NCBI RefSeq assembly: GCF_024172165.1
Contig: NZ_JAMZEB010000002.1
Coordinates: 10,328,501 to 10,392,500 of the forward strand
Length of the DNA stretch: 64,000 nucleotides
Origin: Nonomuraea thailandensis
GTDB lineage: Bacteria; Actinomycetota; Actinomycetes; Streptosporangiales; Streptosporangiaceae
Reading direction: 5' to 3'
Notes under the pieces: model-generated
Told to the model about the DNA's origin: nothing
What the model saw: only the letters and a program-made list of their open reading frames with translations
Database searches by the model: none
Shown here: positions 1-8,568 of the stretch, piece after piece
Position numbering within the stretch: position 1 is the first letter of the stretch
How the letters are laid out: each line of letters starts with the position of its first letter
Program-made: the position numbers and the translations under genes

Positions 1-3
1 GCC

Positions 4-48
4 CCTGACCGGCCTGCGGGCATCACGCGCGCCTGACCGGCCTGCGGG
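4..48. repeat. Two direct copies of a 17-bp GC-rich sequence
   Basis: The 17-mer CCTGACCGGCCTGCGGG occurs at 4-20 and again at 32-48, just downstream of the DUF2795 gene that ends at 51. The copies are identical and 28 bp apart. The array may extend left of the window. No function is evident. Confidence 0.6.
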
Positions 49-50
49 GG

Positions 51-356
51 TCACTCCTGGTCGATCGGCTTGGGGCTGGACGGGCGCATGCTCTCGGCCA
101 GCCCCGCCTTCCTGCCCCGCCGGCGGTGCTGCTGCACGCGCTCGTGCTCGGTGCGGCCGGGCGCGGGATCGACGGGCACCGACCGCAGCACCTCGGCCAT
201 GCTCGCGTACTCGCCGAGCGGCAGCGACCGCAGGGCGCGCTCGGTGTCCTCGCCGGCGCCGTGCGCGTGGGCGTGCGCCACGATGCTCTCCTTGTCGGCC
301 GGGAAGTCGAGGGAGTTGAGGGCTTCGCGCACCGGGCGCGTGTCGTGCAGTTTCAT
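51..356 (-). CDS. DUF2795 domain protein
   Basis: This encodes a 101-residue soluble protein. Residues about 10-62 match the DUF2795 pattern I know from actinomycetes: a helix with ALNSLDFPADKE, a His/Gly-rich stretch, then LRSLPLGEYASMAEVLRSV. The rest is a charged, Arg/Pro-rich, probably disordered tail. DUF2795 proteins are small and have no established biochemical role. A start at the ATG at 354-356 gives a complete domain. It is divergent from the anti-sigma-type gene at 541 across about 185 bp, and there is no sign of an operon. Confidence 0.8.
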   Translation of the reverse strand: MKLHDTRPVREALNSLDFPADKESIVAHAHAHGAGEDTERALRSLPLGEYASMAEVLRSVPVDPAPGRTEHERVQQHRRRGRKAGLAESMRPSSPKPIDQE

Positions 357-540
357 GCTGCCCCACTACCCGAGTTACGGACACTGCCCTAAAAGAATTC
401 GTGATATTTCACCGAAAATTCGACCCGAACAGCGCTCTCGTACGTACACGTTTCGACAGCGTTGTACGTCAACACATAGGCAGGTCCTCTTGTTAAGCGA
501 AAGGCGCATTCGCTGCCCCTCGGCACAGGAAAGAGACGCC
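357..540. promoter_or_regulatory. AT-richer divergent intergenic region
   Basis: These 184 bases separate the DUF2795 gene from the ATPase gene and are clearly richer in A/T than the surrounding DNA, especially around 390-480. Both promoters must lie here. A ribosome binding site (AGGAAAG, near 528-534) precedes the ATG at 541. I cannot assign -35/-10 boxes with confidence. Confidence 0.4.
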
Positions 541-1008
541 ATGACCAGGCTGCGATCGACTCGCCGGAGCCGGAAGCAGTACGCGTGGCCGCTGCGCGAG
601 GACGCACGGACGGTCGGTCAGGCTCGTGCCCTCGTACGCACGGAATTGTCGCAACTCTCCCTTTCCTCCGATCTCATTGACGACGCCGTTCTCATGGTGA
701 GCGAATTGATCACCAATGCCTTCATGTACGGCGACGGCCCCTACGAACTCGTTCTCCACGTGGACGAGAAGGACATCATGGTCGTGGTCGTGGACGGCAG
801 CCCCGTCCTGCCCGCCCCGGCGCCCCACGACCTGGCCGCCGAGCACGGGCGCGGGCTGCGCATCGTGGCCCGGCTGTCCGACGGCTTCTACGGCTGCCAC
901 CCCCAGCGCTACCTCACGCAGCCCGGCCTGGTCGGCAAGGCCACCTGGTTCGCGATCCCGCGCTCCGGCACCGCCGGCAACGTGGTGCCGATCCGGGCGG
1001 GCGTCTGA
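541..1008 (+). CDS. ATP-binding anti-sigma-type regulator (HATPase_c)
   Basis: The product is 155 residues and is a GHKL-fold ATPase of the RsbW/SpoIIAB-like group. The N box is visible as ELITNAFMYG, the G1-like box as VVDGSP, and the later glycine motif as EHGRGLRIV. In actinomycetes these proteins usually bind or phosphorylate anti-anti-sigma factors or regulate SpoIIE-type phosphatases. The frame is open to position 70, but the ATG at 541 has a good ribosome binding site (AGGAAAG) and gives the usual family length. It is a stand-alone gene. Its partner is not visible here, although a GAF-SpoIIE phosphatase lies at 15.3 kb. Early codons are more AT-rich than in neighbouring genes. Confidence 0.85.
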   Translation: MTRLRSTRRSRKQYAWPLREDARTVGQARALVRTELSQLSLSSDLIDDAVLMVSELITNAFMYGDGPYELVLHVDEKDIMVVVVDGSPVLPAPAPHDLAAEHGRGLRIVARLSDGFYGCHPQRYLTQPGLVGKATWFAIPRSGTAGNVVPIRAGV

Positions 1009-1076
1009 CTTTGTCGCCGCTGTCCTCTACGCTCCCCAGCAATTGATCACGGGCTCAATTCTGGAGAAGCGCGGAC

Positions 1077-2501
1077 ATGACCTATTTGGAGCTGTCTGAG
1101 GACGGCGGCGGATCGCACAAGTTCTACGAGGTGATCGTGGCGGGCACGCAGGTCACCATCACGTACGGGCGGATCGGCGAGACGGGACAGACCAAGGTCA
1201 CCTCCTTCCCCACGGAGGCCAAGGCCCAGGCCGCGGCGGCCAAGAAGGTCGCGGAGAAGAGCCGCAAGGGCTACGCGCCCGCCGTGCGCGGCGTGCGCCA
1301 GCGCCGGGCCGTCACCCGCAGGGCCATCACGAGCACCCGCTCGACCGCCCAGCAGGCGCCGGTGTTGTGGCGCTTCGACAGCGGGGCGTCGGCGTTCGGC
1401 ATCTTCGTGGACGGCGAGCGCTGCTGGGTCGGCAACCAGCGCGGCGACGTCTACACCGTCGCCCACTCCGGCATCGTGACCGGCCGCTTCCGGCTGCCCG
1501 ACGGCGTGAAGTGCATCGTGGCCGACGACTTCTGGATCTACGCCGGGTGCGACGACGGCCGCGTGTACGACCTGAGCGGCAAGGTCCCGAGGTCCGCGTA
1601 CGAGATCGCGGCCGACGTGGACATCTACTGGCTCGACATCCACGACGGCGTGCTCGGCGTCTCCGACCGGGCCGGCAGGGTCACCGCGATCGACTACGAG
1701 GACGAGTTCCAGTGGGCGCGCAACAGCGGCGGCGACTCGGCCTGGATGGTCAGGTGCGACGCCGACTCCGTCTACTTCGGCCACTCGCGCGGCGTCGCCC
1801 GCTACGACGTCTCCGACGGCACCCCGATCTGGGAGACCACGGTCGCCGACCAGGTGCTGTTCGGCTGGCAGGAGGAGCACTCGGTCTACGCGGGCACCGG
1901 CCGCCGCACCGTGCACCGCCTGGCCAAGGGCGACGGCCGGGTCGAGGCCGTCTACCAGTGCGACGGCGCCGTCTACTCCTGCGCCACCTCGCCGGGCGGC
2001 CGCCACGTCTTCGCCGGTGACAACCACTCCTCCGTCTACTGCTTCGACGCCTCCGGCGAGCGGCTGTGGAAGCTCGCCACCGGCTGCGGCTCCGCCTTCT
2101 CCATGCAGTACCTGGACGAGCGGCTCTACATCGTCACCACGGACGGCACCCTGGCCTGCATCGACGCCAGTGAGGCCGCCATCGCCGCGGCCCGCACCGG
2201 CAGCGTCCCCCAGCCGGTGGACGTCAAGGCGGCGGCGTCGCTGGAGGCCGTCGAGCCCTCGGTCGTGCTGGAGACCGTGCTGGAGACGGCGAGCGAGGCG
2301 GGCGACGGCGTGGTGGTGGAGTGCGTGCGGGAGGGCGAGCGGCTGCGGGTGCGGGTGGTCAGCCCCGGCTACGAGACGTGGAACGTGCAGTTCCCCAAGG
2401 ACATCCGCGAGGCGGGCGCCCGCTACCTGGTGGACGGCGTGCGCTCGGCCGGGCGCGGCGGTTTCTACCGCGCCCACGGGGAGATCCGCCGCCTCCTCTG
2501 A
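1077..2501 (+). CDS. WGR-domain / PQQ-like beta-propeller protein
   Basis: The product is 474 residues. Residues 1-70 are a WGR-type domain (ITYGRIGETGQ, then FPTEAKAQAAAAKKVAEK), a fold found in PARPs and MolR-like proteins and thought to bind nucleic acid. Residues about 95-370 form a beta-propeller with repeated blades such as GDVYTV, GRVYDL and SSVYCFDASGERLWKL, resembling PQQ/WD-like repeats. The C-terminal 80 residues are charged. There is no signal peptide, so it is probably cytoplasmic. The molecular role is unknown; WGR proteins in bacteria are poorly characterised. The ATG at 1077 follows GGAG at 1061. Confidence 0.75.
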   Translation: MTYLELSEDGGGSHKFYEVIVAGTQVTITYGRIGETGQTKVTSFPTEAKAQAAAAKKVAEKSRKGYAPAVRGVRQRRAVTRRAITSTRSTAQQAPVLWRFDSGASAFGIFVDGERCWVGNQRGDVYTVAHSGIVTGRFRLPDGVKCIVADDFWIYAGCDDGRVYDLSGKVPRSAYEIAADVDIYWLDIHDGVLGVSDRAGRVTAIDYEDEFQWARNSGGDSAWMVRCDADSVYFGHSRGVARYDVSDGTPIWETTVADQVLFGWQEEHSVYAGTGRRTVHRLAKGDGRVEAVYQCDGAVYSCATSPGGRHVFAGDNHSSVYCFDASGERLWKLATGCGSAFSMQYLDERLYIVTTDGTLACIDASEAAIAAARTGSVPQPVDVKAAASLEAVEPSVVLETVLETASEAGDGVVVECVREGERLRVRVVSPGYETWNVQFPKDIREAGARYLVDGVRSAGRGGFYRAHGEIRRLL

Positions 2502-2507
2502 CGGGTT

Positions 2508-3866
2508 TCAGCGCGGCCCTGTGACGGTCACCAGCACCAGCAGCCCCGCCACGGCGCCGGTGATCGCGCTGGCCAGGTAGACCTCGTTGAGCGCCGCGTA
2601 CCCTCCGCCGTCCCGGTAGAGCAGGCCGAGCAGGGCGATGCCGAGCGCGTAACCGAGTTGCCTGACCGTGTTGACCGTGCCCGCGGCCATGCCGGCGCGC
2701 TGCGGCGGCGCGTACGTCATGGCCGCGGAGCTGAACGCGGGAACGGCCAGGCCCACGCCCAGACCGGTGAGGACCAGCCCGGGTGCCAGGGCGGCCCAGC
2801 CCGAATGCTCGCCGAGCGTGCCCTGCAGCAGCGCGCCGGCGCCGATCAGCAGCAGCCCGCCGCCCACCGCGACGCGCGGCGACAGCCCGGGGAACAGCCG
2901 CGAGACCGCCACGGAGGCCACCAGCGACGTGGCGGCCATCGGCGACAGCGCCAGCCCCGCCATCACCGGCCCGAGCCGCAGGTCCTGCTGCAGCCACAGC
3001 GAGGTGAAGGCCAGGCAGGCGAACGCGGCCGGCATGATCAGCCCGGCCCCGGCCATGATCCCGTTGAACGACCGCCCGGCGAACAGCCGCAGGTCCAGCA
3101 TGGGATGCGCGCCACGCGACTCGACGGCGAGGAAGGCGGCGAGCGCCGACGCCGCCACGACCAGCGGCGCCAGCGTGCGTGCCGCCGCCCAGCCGTGCTC
3201 GCCCGCCTCGATCAGCCCGTACGTCAGCGCTCCCGCCGCCAGTGTGAACGTGACCATGCCCGCCCGGTCGAGCCGGGCCCTGCCGGGCAGGCGCGACTCC
3301 TCGACGCCCCGCAGGGTCAGCCAGGCGGCGACCAGGCTGATCGGCAGGTTCACCAGGAAGATGGCCCGCCAGTGCAGGTGCTCGGTGAGCAGGCCGCCGA
3401 GCACGGGCGCGACGGCCGCGGCGGCCCCGTTCACGCCGCCCCACACGCCGAACGCGATGCCCCGCTGCCTGCCGTGGTAGGTGGCGCTGACGAGGGCGAG
3501 GGTGGTGGCCATCATGGCCGCGGCGGCGGCGCCCTGCACCAGGCGGGCGCCCAGCAGCAGCCCGGCGCTCGGGGCCAGCCCGCAGGCGAGCGATGCCAGC
3601 GCGAACACCCCCAGCGCTCCCAGGTAGACCCTGCGCCGCCCCGTGTGGTCGGCGTACGAGCCGGCGGCCAGCAGCAGCGCGGCGAGTGCCAGCGCGTAGC
3701 CGTCCAGCAGCCACTGCGCGTCGGTGAAGGACATGCCCAGGTCGGCCGTGATGCCGGGCAGCGCGACCATGACGATGGTCACGTCCACGAGCAGCATGAA
3801 TGCGCCCAGACTGGCGGCCACCAAGGGGGACCAGGAGACGGTCTCCTTCGTACGTGTTGTCGTCAT
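2508..3866 (-). CDS. MFS transporter, EmrB/QacA (DHA2) type
   Basis: The protein is about 452 residues with 12-14 predicted hydrophobic helices. It shows the usual DHA motif A region (GSYADHTGRRRVYL) and motif C region (GGLLTEHLHWRAIFLVN), typical of proton-coupled multidrug efflux pumps of the inner membrane. Translation could start at the ATG at 3864-3866 or three codons earlier at a GTG. It is divergent from the Lrp-type regulator at 3949, with about 80 bp between them, which suggests local control. The substrate cannot be read from sequence. Confidence 0.85.
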   Translation of the reverse strand: MTTTRTKETVSWSPLVAASLGAFMLLVDVTIVMVALPGITADLGMSFTDAQWLLDGYALALAALLLAAGSYADHTGRRRVYLGALGVFALASLACGLAPSAGLLLGARLVQGAAAAAMMATTLALVSATYHGRQRGIAFGVWGGVNGAAAAVAPVLGGLLTEHLHWRAIFLVNLPISLVAAWLTLRGVEESRLPGRARLDRAGMVTFTLAAGALTYGLIEAGEHGWAAARTLAPLVVAASALAAFLAVESRGAHPMLDLRLFAGRSFNGIMAGAGLIMPAAFACLAFTSLWLQQDLRLGPVMAGLALSPMAATSLVASVAVSRLFPGLSPRVAVGGGLLLIGAGALLQGTLGEHSGWAALAPGLVLTGLGVGLAVPAFSSAAMTYAPPQRAGMAAGTVNTVRQLGYALGIALLGLLYRDGGGYAALNEVYLASAITGAVAGLLVLVTVTGPR

Positions 3867-3948
3867 GGCGACCACGGTGCGGCCGTTCCGGGGTTATCCG
3901 CTACTCGGAGCCGTACTTCTGGCGGGATTCCGCGTGCACTAGCTTGTA

Positions 3949-4932
3949 ATGGTGGAAATCATCGAGCTGGACGAGGTGGACCGCGGGCTGCTGCACGCGC
4001 TGCAGGTGGACGGGAGAGTGTCGTTCAGCCGCGTCGGTGAGATCCTCGGGGTGTCGGACCAGCGGGTGGCGCGGCGCTACCGGCGGCTGCGCTCCACCGG
4101 CATGCTGCGCGTGGCCGGCGTCGTGGACGGGCGGCGCCTCGGCTACGAGTCGTGGGCGATCAGGCTGCGCTGCACGCCGGACGCGGCGGTGTCGATCGCC
4201 GAGGCGCTCGGGCGGCGCTCCGACACGTTCTGGGTGCACCTGCTGTCCGGCGGCACCGAGATCTCCGCCGGCACGCTGCAGCGCACGGCGCGCGAGCGCG
4301 AGTCGCTGCTGCTCGGCAAGCTCGCCAGGACCAACCGGGTGCTCTCGGTGACCGCGCACAGGACCCTCTACACGTTCGTGGGCGGGCGCGTCGGCTGGCA
4401 GGGCCTGGCCGTGCTCTCGCCCGAGCAGGTCGCCCGGCTCGCGGACAGCCGCGTCTACCGCAGGCGGGGCGAGGGCGAGCCGATCACGCTCGGCCCCGGC
4501 GACCAGGCGCTGCTGGACGAGCTGTCCCGCGACGGCCGCACCGGCTACGCCGACCTGGCGGCGGTGACCGGCTGGTCGGAGTCGACCGTGAGGCGGCGGA
4601 TGGAGCAGCTCTGCTCGGCCGGCGCGCTCTTCTTCGACCTGGACGTGCTGCCCGCCCTGATGGGCTACCAGGTCGAGGCCCAACTGTGGATGTCGGTGCC
4701 GCCCGCCGAGCTCGACGCGACGGGCAGGGCGCTGGCCGGGCACCACGAGGTGGCGTTCGCGGGCGCGACGACCGGGCCCACCAACCTGACGGCCAGCATC
4801 GTCTGCCGCGACGACGAGGCCCTCTACCGCTACCTGACCGACAGCCTGGGCGCGCTGCCCGCGATCAGGCACATCGAGACCGCGCCCATCATCAGGACCA
4901 TCAAGCGGGCGGGGGCCGTGATGTCCCTCTGA
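3949..4932 (+). CDS. Lrp/AsnC-family regulator with two DNA-binding modules
   Basis: The product is 327 residues, about twice the size of a classical Lrp/AsnC protein. It has two AsnC-type helix-turn-helix segments: near residues 5-55 (DRGLLHALQVDGRVSFSRVG) and near 185-230 (LLDELSRDGRTGYADLAAVT). Each is followed by an RAM-like ligand-binding segment. Such double-module proteins are common in actinomycetes. There is almost no room for a leader (ATG at 3949, TAGCTT at 3940), so the transcript may be leaderless. Its position back to back with the MFS exporter suggests it controls that gene. This is inference. Confidence 0.85.
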   Translation: MVEIIELDEVDRGLLHALQVDGRVSFSRVGEILGVSDQRVARRYRRLRSTGMLRVAGVVDGRRLGYESWAIRLRCTPDAAVSIAEALGRRSDTFWVHLLSGGTEISAGTLQRTARERESLLLGKLARTNRVLSVTAHRTLYTFVGGRVGWQGLAVLSPEQVARLADSRVYRRRGEGEPITLGPGDQALLDELSRDGRTGYADLAAVTGWSESTVRRRMEQLCSAGALFFDLDVLPALMGYQVEAQLWMSVPPAELDATGRALAGHHEVAFAGATTGPTNLTASIVCRDDEALYRYLTDSLGALPAIRHIETAPIIRTIKRAGAVMSL

Positions 4933-5010
4933 CGGTGGGGCAGGCACTACCGCCGGTTCGGTGGAGCGCAGGCTGGGGGGAAATCGCCCGAGTTCGTAGC
5001 GTTCTGTGAC

Positions 5011-6237
5011 ATGAGAACGCCCATGAGGAACCGGCTGCTCGCCCTGGCCTGCGCCGGGCTCGTCCTGGCCACCGCGACCGCCCCGGCGGCGCTGGCCGCC
5101 ACCGCGCCCGCGCCCGTGAGCCGGGTCGTGACGATCGACGACAGGGGCTCGATCGTCTCGGCCACGCTGCTGGCGCGCATGTCGGCCGAGCAGGTCGCCG
5201 CCCATCTCACCGGGGCGAAGTTCCCCGTGCCCGCCCGGCCGCAGGGCGCCGACCTGTACGCCGTCGTCTACCGCACGATCAGCGCGGCGGGCACGCCCAC
5301 CACCGCGAGCGGCGTCGTCGCGCTGCCCGCCAGGTCCAGGAAAGCGCTGTGGACGGTCAGCTACGCCCACGGCACCCTGGCGACCAGGGCCTACGCCGGG
5401 TCGGTCGCCGACGGCGACGGGCGGGCGGCGCCGCTGATGTTCGCCGCCGCGGGCTTCGCCGGGGTGGCGCCCGACTACCTGGGGCTGGGGACGGGGCCCG
5501 GCTTCCATCCGTACATGGACGCGGCGACCGAGGCCTCCGCCTCCGCCGACCTGCTGCGGGCCACGGGGGAGCTGGCCAGGCGGCAGGGGCGGTCGCTGAG
5601 CGGGGACGTGCTGGTCACCGGGTTCTCCCAGGGCGGGCACGCAGCCATGGCGCTGGGCAAGTCGCTGCGCGGGGACGCCGCGTACCGGCTGCGGGGGGTC
5701 GCGCCGATCTCCGGGCCGTACCACGTGCGGGAGGCCGAGCTGCCGGCGCTGCTGGAGGACCGGCTCGATCCGCACAGCGCCACCTTCTACCTGGCGTACT
5801 GGACGGTCTCGATGAACCGGCTGCACCACATCTACGACTCGCCGTCCGAGGTGTTCAGCGACCCGGCGGTGGAGAAGCTGTTCGACGGGGATCACAGCTT
5901 CGAGCAGATCGCGGCGGGGCTGCCCGGCTCGCCGCGCGACCTCGTCACCGCCGCCTACCTGGAGCGCATCGCGAAGCCGTCCGGGCCGCTCCTGCGGGCG
6001 ATGGAGGTCAACGACACCACCTGCGCGGGCTGGCGGCCCGGGGTGCCGGTGCGGCTGTTCTCCGGGCGCGGCGATAAGGACGTGGCGTACGCCAACTCCC
6101 GGTACTGCTTGCGCGACCTGCGGGCCGCCCGGGTCAAGGCGTCGCTGACGGACGTGGGCGACGTCGATCACATGACGTCGGCCTACCGGTCGCTGCCCGA
6201 GGTGCTCGACTGGTTCACCGCCCTGCGCCGCGCGTGA
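5011..6237 (+). CDS. Secreted lipase / alpha-beta hydrolase
   Basis: The product is 408 residues. A Sec signal peptide covers about residues 1-30 (MRNRLLALACAG core ending in ALAA). The mature enzyme resembles the secretory triacylglycerol lipase (LIP) family: an oxyanion segment (SYAHGTLA), the nucleophile elbow GFSQGG, and an acid/histidine pair near the end (GRGDKDVAY, then DVDHMTSAY). It likely hydrolyses esters outside the cell. The start may be the ATG at 5011 or at 5023; both keep the signal peptide. It lies only 10 bp upstream of the polysaccharide lyase, so the two may be co-transcribed. Confidence 0.8.
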   Translation: MRTPMRNRLLALACAGLVLATATAPAALAATAPAPVSRVVTIDDRGSIVSATLLARMSAEQVAAHLTGAKFPVPARPQGADLYAVVYRTISAAGTPTTASGVVALPARSRKALWTVSYAHGTLATRAYAGSVADGDGRAAPLMFAAAGFAGVAPDYLGLGTGPGFHPYMDAATEASASADLLRATGELARRQGRSLSGDVLVTGFSQGGHAAMALGKSLRGDAAYRLRGVAPISGPYHVREAELPALLEDRLDPHSATFYLAYWTVSMNRLHHIYDSPSEVFSDPAVEKLFDGDHSFEQIAAGLPGSPRDLVTAAYLERIAKPSGPLLRAMEVNDTTCAGWRPGVPVRLFSGRGDKDVAYANSRYCLRDLRAARVKASLTDVGDVDHMTSAYRSLPEVLDWFTALRRA

Positions 6238-6247
6238 TAATCGTGAC

Positions 6248-8470
6248 GTGCTGCTGCCAACCAGGCGATTACTCCTCCGGCTGGGCGGCGTGGCCGCGGC
6301 CGGGACGGTGGGGGCGCTGGCGCCGGCGCGGGCGGCGTACACGCCGGACGACACGTTCGTCCTGCTGCGCCGCCGCTGGCGGGAGGTGACGGCGGGGCCG
6401 GGGCACGACTCCGAGCGCTACCGGGCCCGGCTGGCCACGCTGGGCCGGGCGGCCGCGCGTCACCGCGCCGCGATGGCGCCCGGGCCCGCCTCGCTCTGGC
6501 CCGACGCGGCGTTCCCGTCGTTCATGGCCACGCCGAGGCGGCTGCGGGTGATGGCGCAGGCGTACGCGCTGGGTCTCGGCGACGCGGGCCTGGCCGAGGC
6601 CGTCGCCATCGGGGTGGAGCACTACCGGCGGCACGTGTACGCGGCGGGCGGCGACGCGCCGGGCAACTGGTGGCACTGGCAGATCGGCGTGCCGAAGGCG
6701 CTGATGGACGCGTCCGTGCTGGCCGGGACGTGGAGCCCGGCGCTGGCCGAGGCCGTCGACCACTACGTGCCCGAGCGCCGCCTGCACCGCTACTCCGGCA
6801 ACAGCACCGCCGCGAACCGGGTGGACCTGTGCCTGGTGACGCTGCTGCGCGCGATGCTCGACGACGACCACGGCAAGGCGGGGCTGGCCGTCTCGGCGCT
6901 GTCGCCGGTGTTCGCGACGGTCCGGGAAGGCGACGGGTTCTACCGGGACGGGTCGTTCATCCAGCACTCGTTCGTGCCCTACCAGGGCGCGTACGGGGTG
7001 ACGCTGCTGTCGGGGCTGGCCACGCTCTACGCGGTGCTGCGCGGCTCGCCCTGGGAGCTCGCCGACCAGCGGATCTTCGACACGGTCGAGCGTTCGTACG
7101 CGCCGTTCGTGCGCGACGGGGCCTGCATGGACCTCGTCCGCGGTCGGGGCGTCGGCCGGCGGCCGTTCGGCGACCACGAGCGCGGGCGCGAGATCGCCGC
7201 CGCGGTCCTGCTGCTGGGGGAGAGCGCCCCGGCCGGGACCCGGGCTCGCTGGCAGGCCATGGTGAAGGGATGGGCGGCGCGCGGCACCCACCGGCCCATG
7301 CTGGAACACGCCGCCGAGCCCGCCTTCCACGCCCGCCTGGCGGCGGTCATGGAGGACGGCGCGGTGCCGGCGGCGGCCGAACCCACCGGGCACCGGCTGC
7401 TGCCGATGAGCGCCAGGGCCGTGCACCGGCGGCCCGGCTGGTGCGCGGCGCTCAGCATGGCCTCGCACCGGATCGGCCACTACGAGCACGGCAACGGCGA
7501 GAACCCGCGCGGCTGGCACACCGGCTCCGGGATGCTCTACTGGTGGGCCGGCGGGCACGGTGACCAGTACTCCGACTCCTTCTGGCCGACCGTGGACCCG
7601 TACCGGCTGCCGGGCACCACCGTGTCCACGCGGCGGCTGCCCGACGGGGCGGGCGCGGGGTGGGGTGACACCCGGACGCCGTGGCGGTGGGTGGGCGGGG
7701 CGAGCGACGGCACGTACGCGGCCGTGGGGCAGCACCTGTCCGGGCTGGAGAGCACGATGGAGGCGTTCAAGTCGTGGTTCTTCCTCGACGACGCGATCGT
7801 CTGCCTGGGAGCCGGGATCACCAGCGCGGACGGCGTGGCCGTCGAGACCGTCGTGGACAACCGCAGGACCGCCGCGCCCCTCACAGTGGGGGAGGGGTGG
7901 GCGCACCTGGAGGGCCACGGGGGTTACGTGCTGCCCGGCCAGACCCCGCGCACGCTGCGGGAACGCCGCGACGGCGGCGGGGTGGGCCGCGACTACGTGA
8001 CGCTCTGGCTGGACCACGGCGTCGATCCAAGCTCCGCCTCCTACGCGTACCTGCTGCTGCCGGGCGCCGGCGAGGAGGCCACCCGCGCCCGCGCCCTGAT
8101 CCTGCCGGGCGGAAGCGGATCCGGGGCCGCGGGGGCGGTGCGCGTGCTCGCCAACACGGCCCGCCTCCAGGCCGTGCACGTGCCCGGGCTCGGGCTGACG
8201 GCCGCCTGCTTCTGGAACGCCGGGACGCTGGGCGACCTCACCGCCTCCGCCCCGTGCGCGGTCCTGGTGCGCGAGCGGCCAGGCGGCACCGCGACCGTGA
8301 CCGTCGCCGACCCCCGGTGCGACCTGGACGAGCTGACCCTGACCTGGGCCAGGCCGGTCGCGGAGCTCCTGGACGGCGAGGCCTCCCTGACCACCGGGGG
8401 CGGGCTCAGGTTCGGGCGGCTGTCCGGCCGGGAGGGCGCCTCGGTGACTGTCACCGTGCGGACCGGCTGA
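6248..8470 (+). CDS. Polysaccharide lyase family 8-type enzyme, exported
   Basis: The product is 740 residues with a twin-arginine-like signal (TRRLLLRLGG, followed by a hydrophobic stretch and an Ala-rich cleavage site near 30). It has the PL8 architecture (hyaluronate, chondroitin or xanthan lyases): an alpha-toroid with WWHWQIGVPKAL, NSTAANRVD and QHSFVPYQGAYG, which carry the Asn/His/Tyr residues used for beta-elimination of uronic-acid polymers, followed by beta-sandwich domains. Length fits the family. The GTG start at 6248 follows the lipase stop by 10 bp. The exact substrate cannot be distinguished. Confidence 0.85.
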   Translation: MLLPTRRLLLRLGGVAAAGTVGALAPARAAYTPDDTFVLLRRRWREVTAGPGHDSERYRARLATLGRAAARHRAAMAPGPASLWPDAAFPSFMATPRRLRVMAQAYALGLGDAGLAEAVAIGVEHYRRHVYAAGGDAPGNWWHWQIGVPKALMDASVLAGTWSPALAEAVDHYVPERRLHRYSGNSTAANRVDLCLVTLLRAMLDDDHGKAGLAVSALSPVFATVREGDGFYRDGSFIQHSFVPYQGAYGVTLLSGLATLYAVLRGSPWELADQRIFDTVERSYAPFVRDGACMDLVRGRGVGRRPFGDHERGREIAAAVLLLGESAPAGTRARWQAMVKGWAARGTHRPMLEHAAEPAFHARLAAVMEDGAVPAAAEPTGHRLLPMSARAVHRRPGWCAALSMASHRIGHYEHGNGENPRGWHTGSGMLYWWAGGHGDQYSDSFWPTVDPYRLPGTTVSTRRLPDGAGAGWGDTRTPWRWVGGASDGTYAAVGQHLSGLESTMEAFKSWFFLDDAIVCLGAGITSADGVAVETVVDNRRTAAPLTVGEGWAHLEGHGGYVLPGQTPRTLRERRDGGGVGRDYVTLWLDHGVDPSSASYAYLLLPGAGEEATRARALILPGGSGSGAAGAVRVLANTARLQAVHVPGLGLTAACFWNAGTLGDLTASAPCAVLVRERPGGTATVTVADPRCDLDELTLTWARPVAELLDGEASLTTGGGLRFGRLSGREGASVTVTVRTG

Positions 8471-8568
8471 GGCGGCGGTGTCAGGGCGGCGACGGTCCGG
8501 TGTCAGCGCGGCCGGACATGGTGGGCACCACACCGCGACGCGGACACTGCCTCCCAAGGAGATTGATC

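Noticed and set aside
1047..2477. Long minus-strand open frame opposite the WGR gene
   Set aside because: It has no recognisable domain, and its codon composition is that of an antisense shadow of the WGR/propeller gene.
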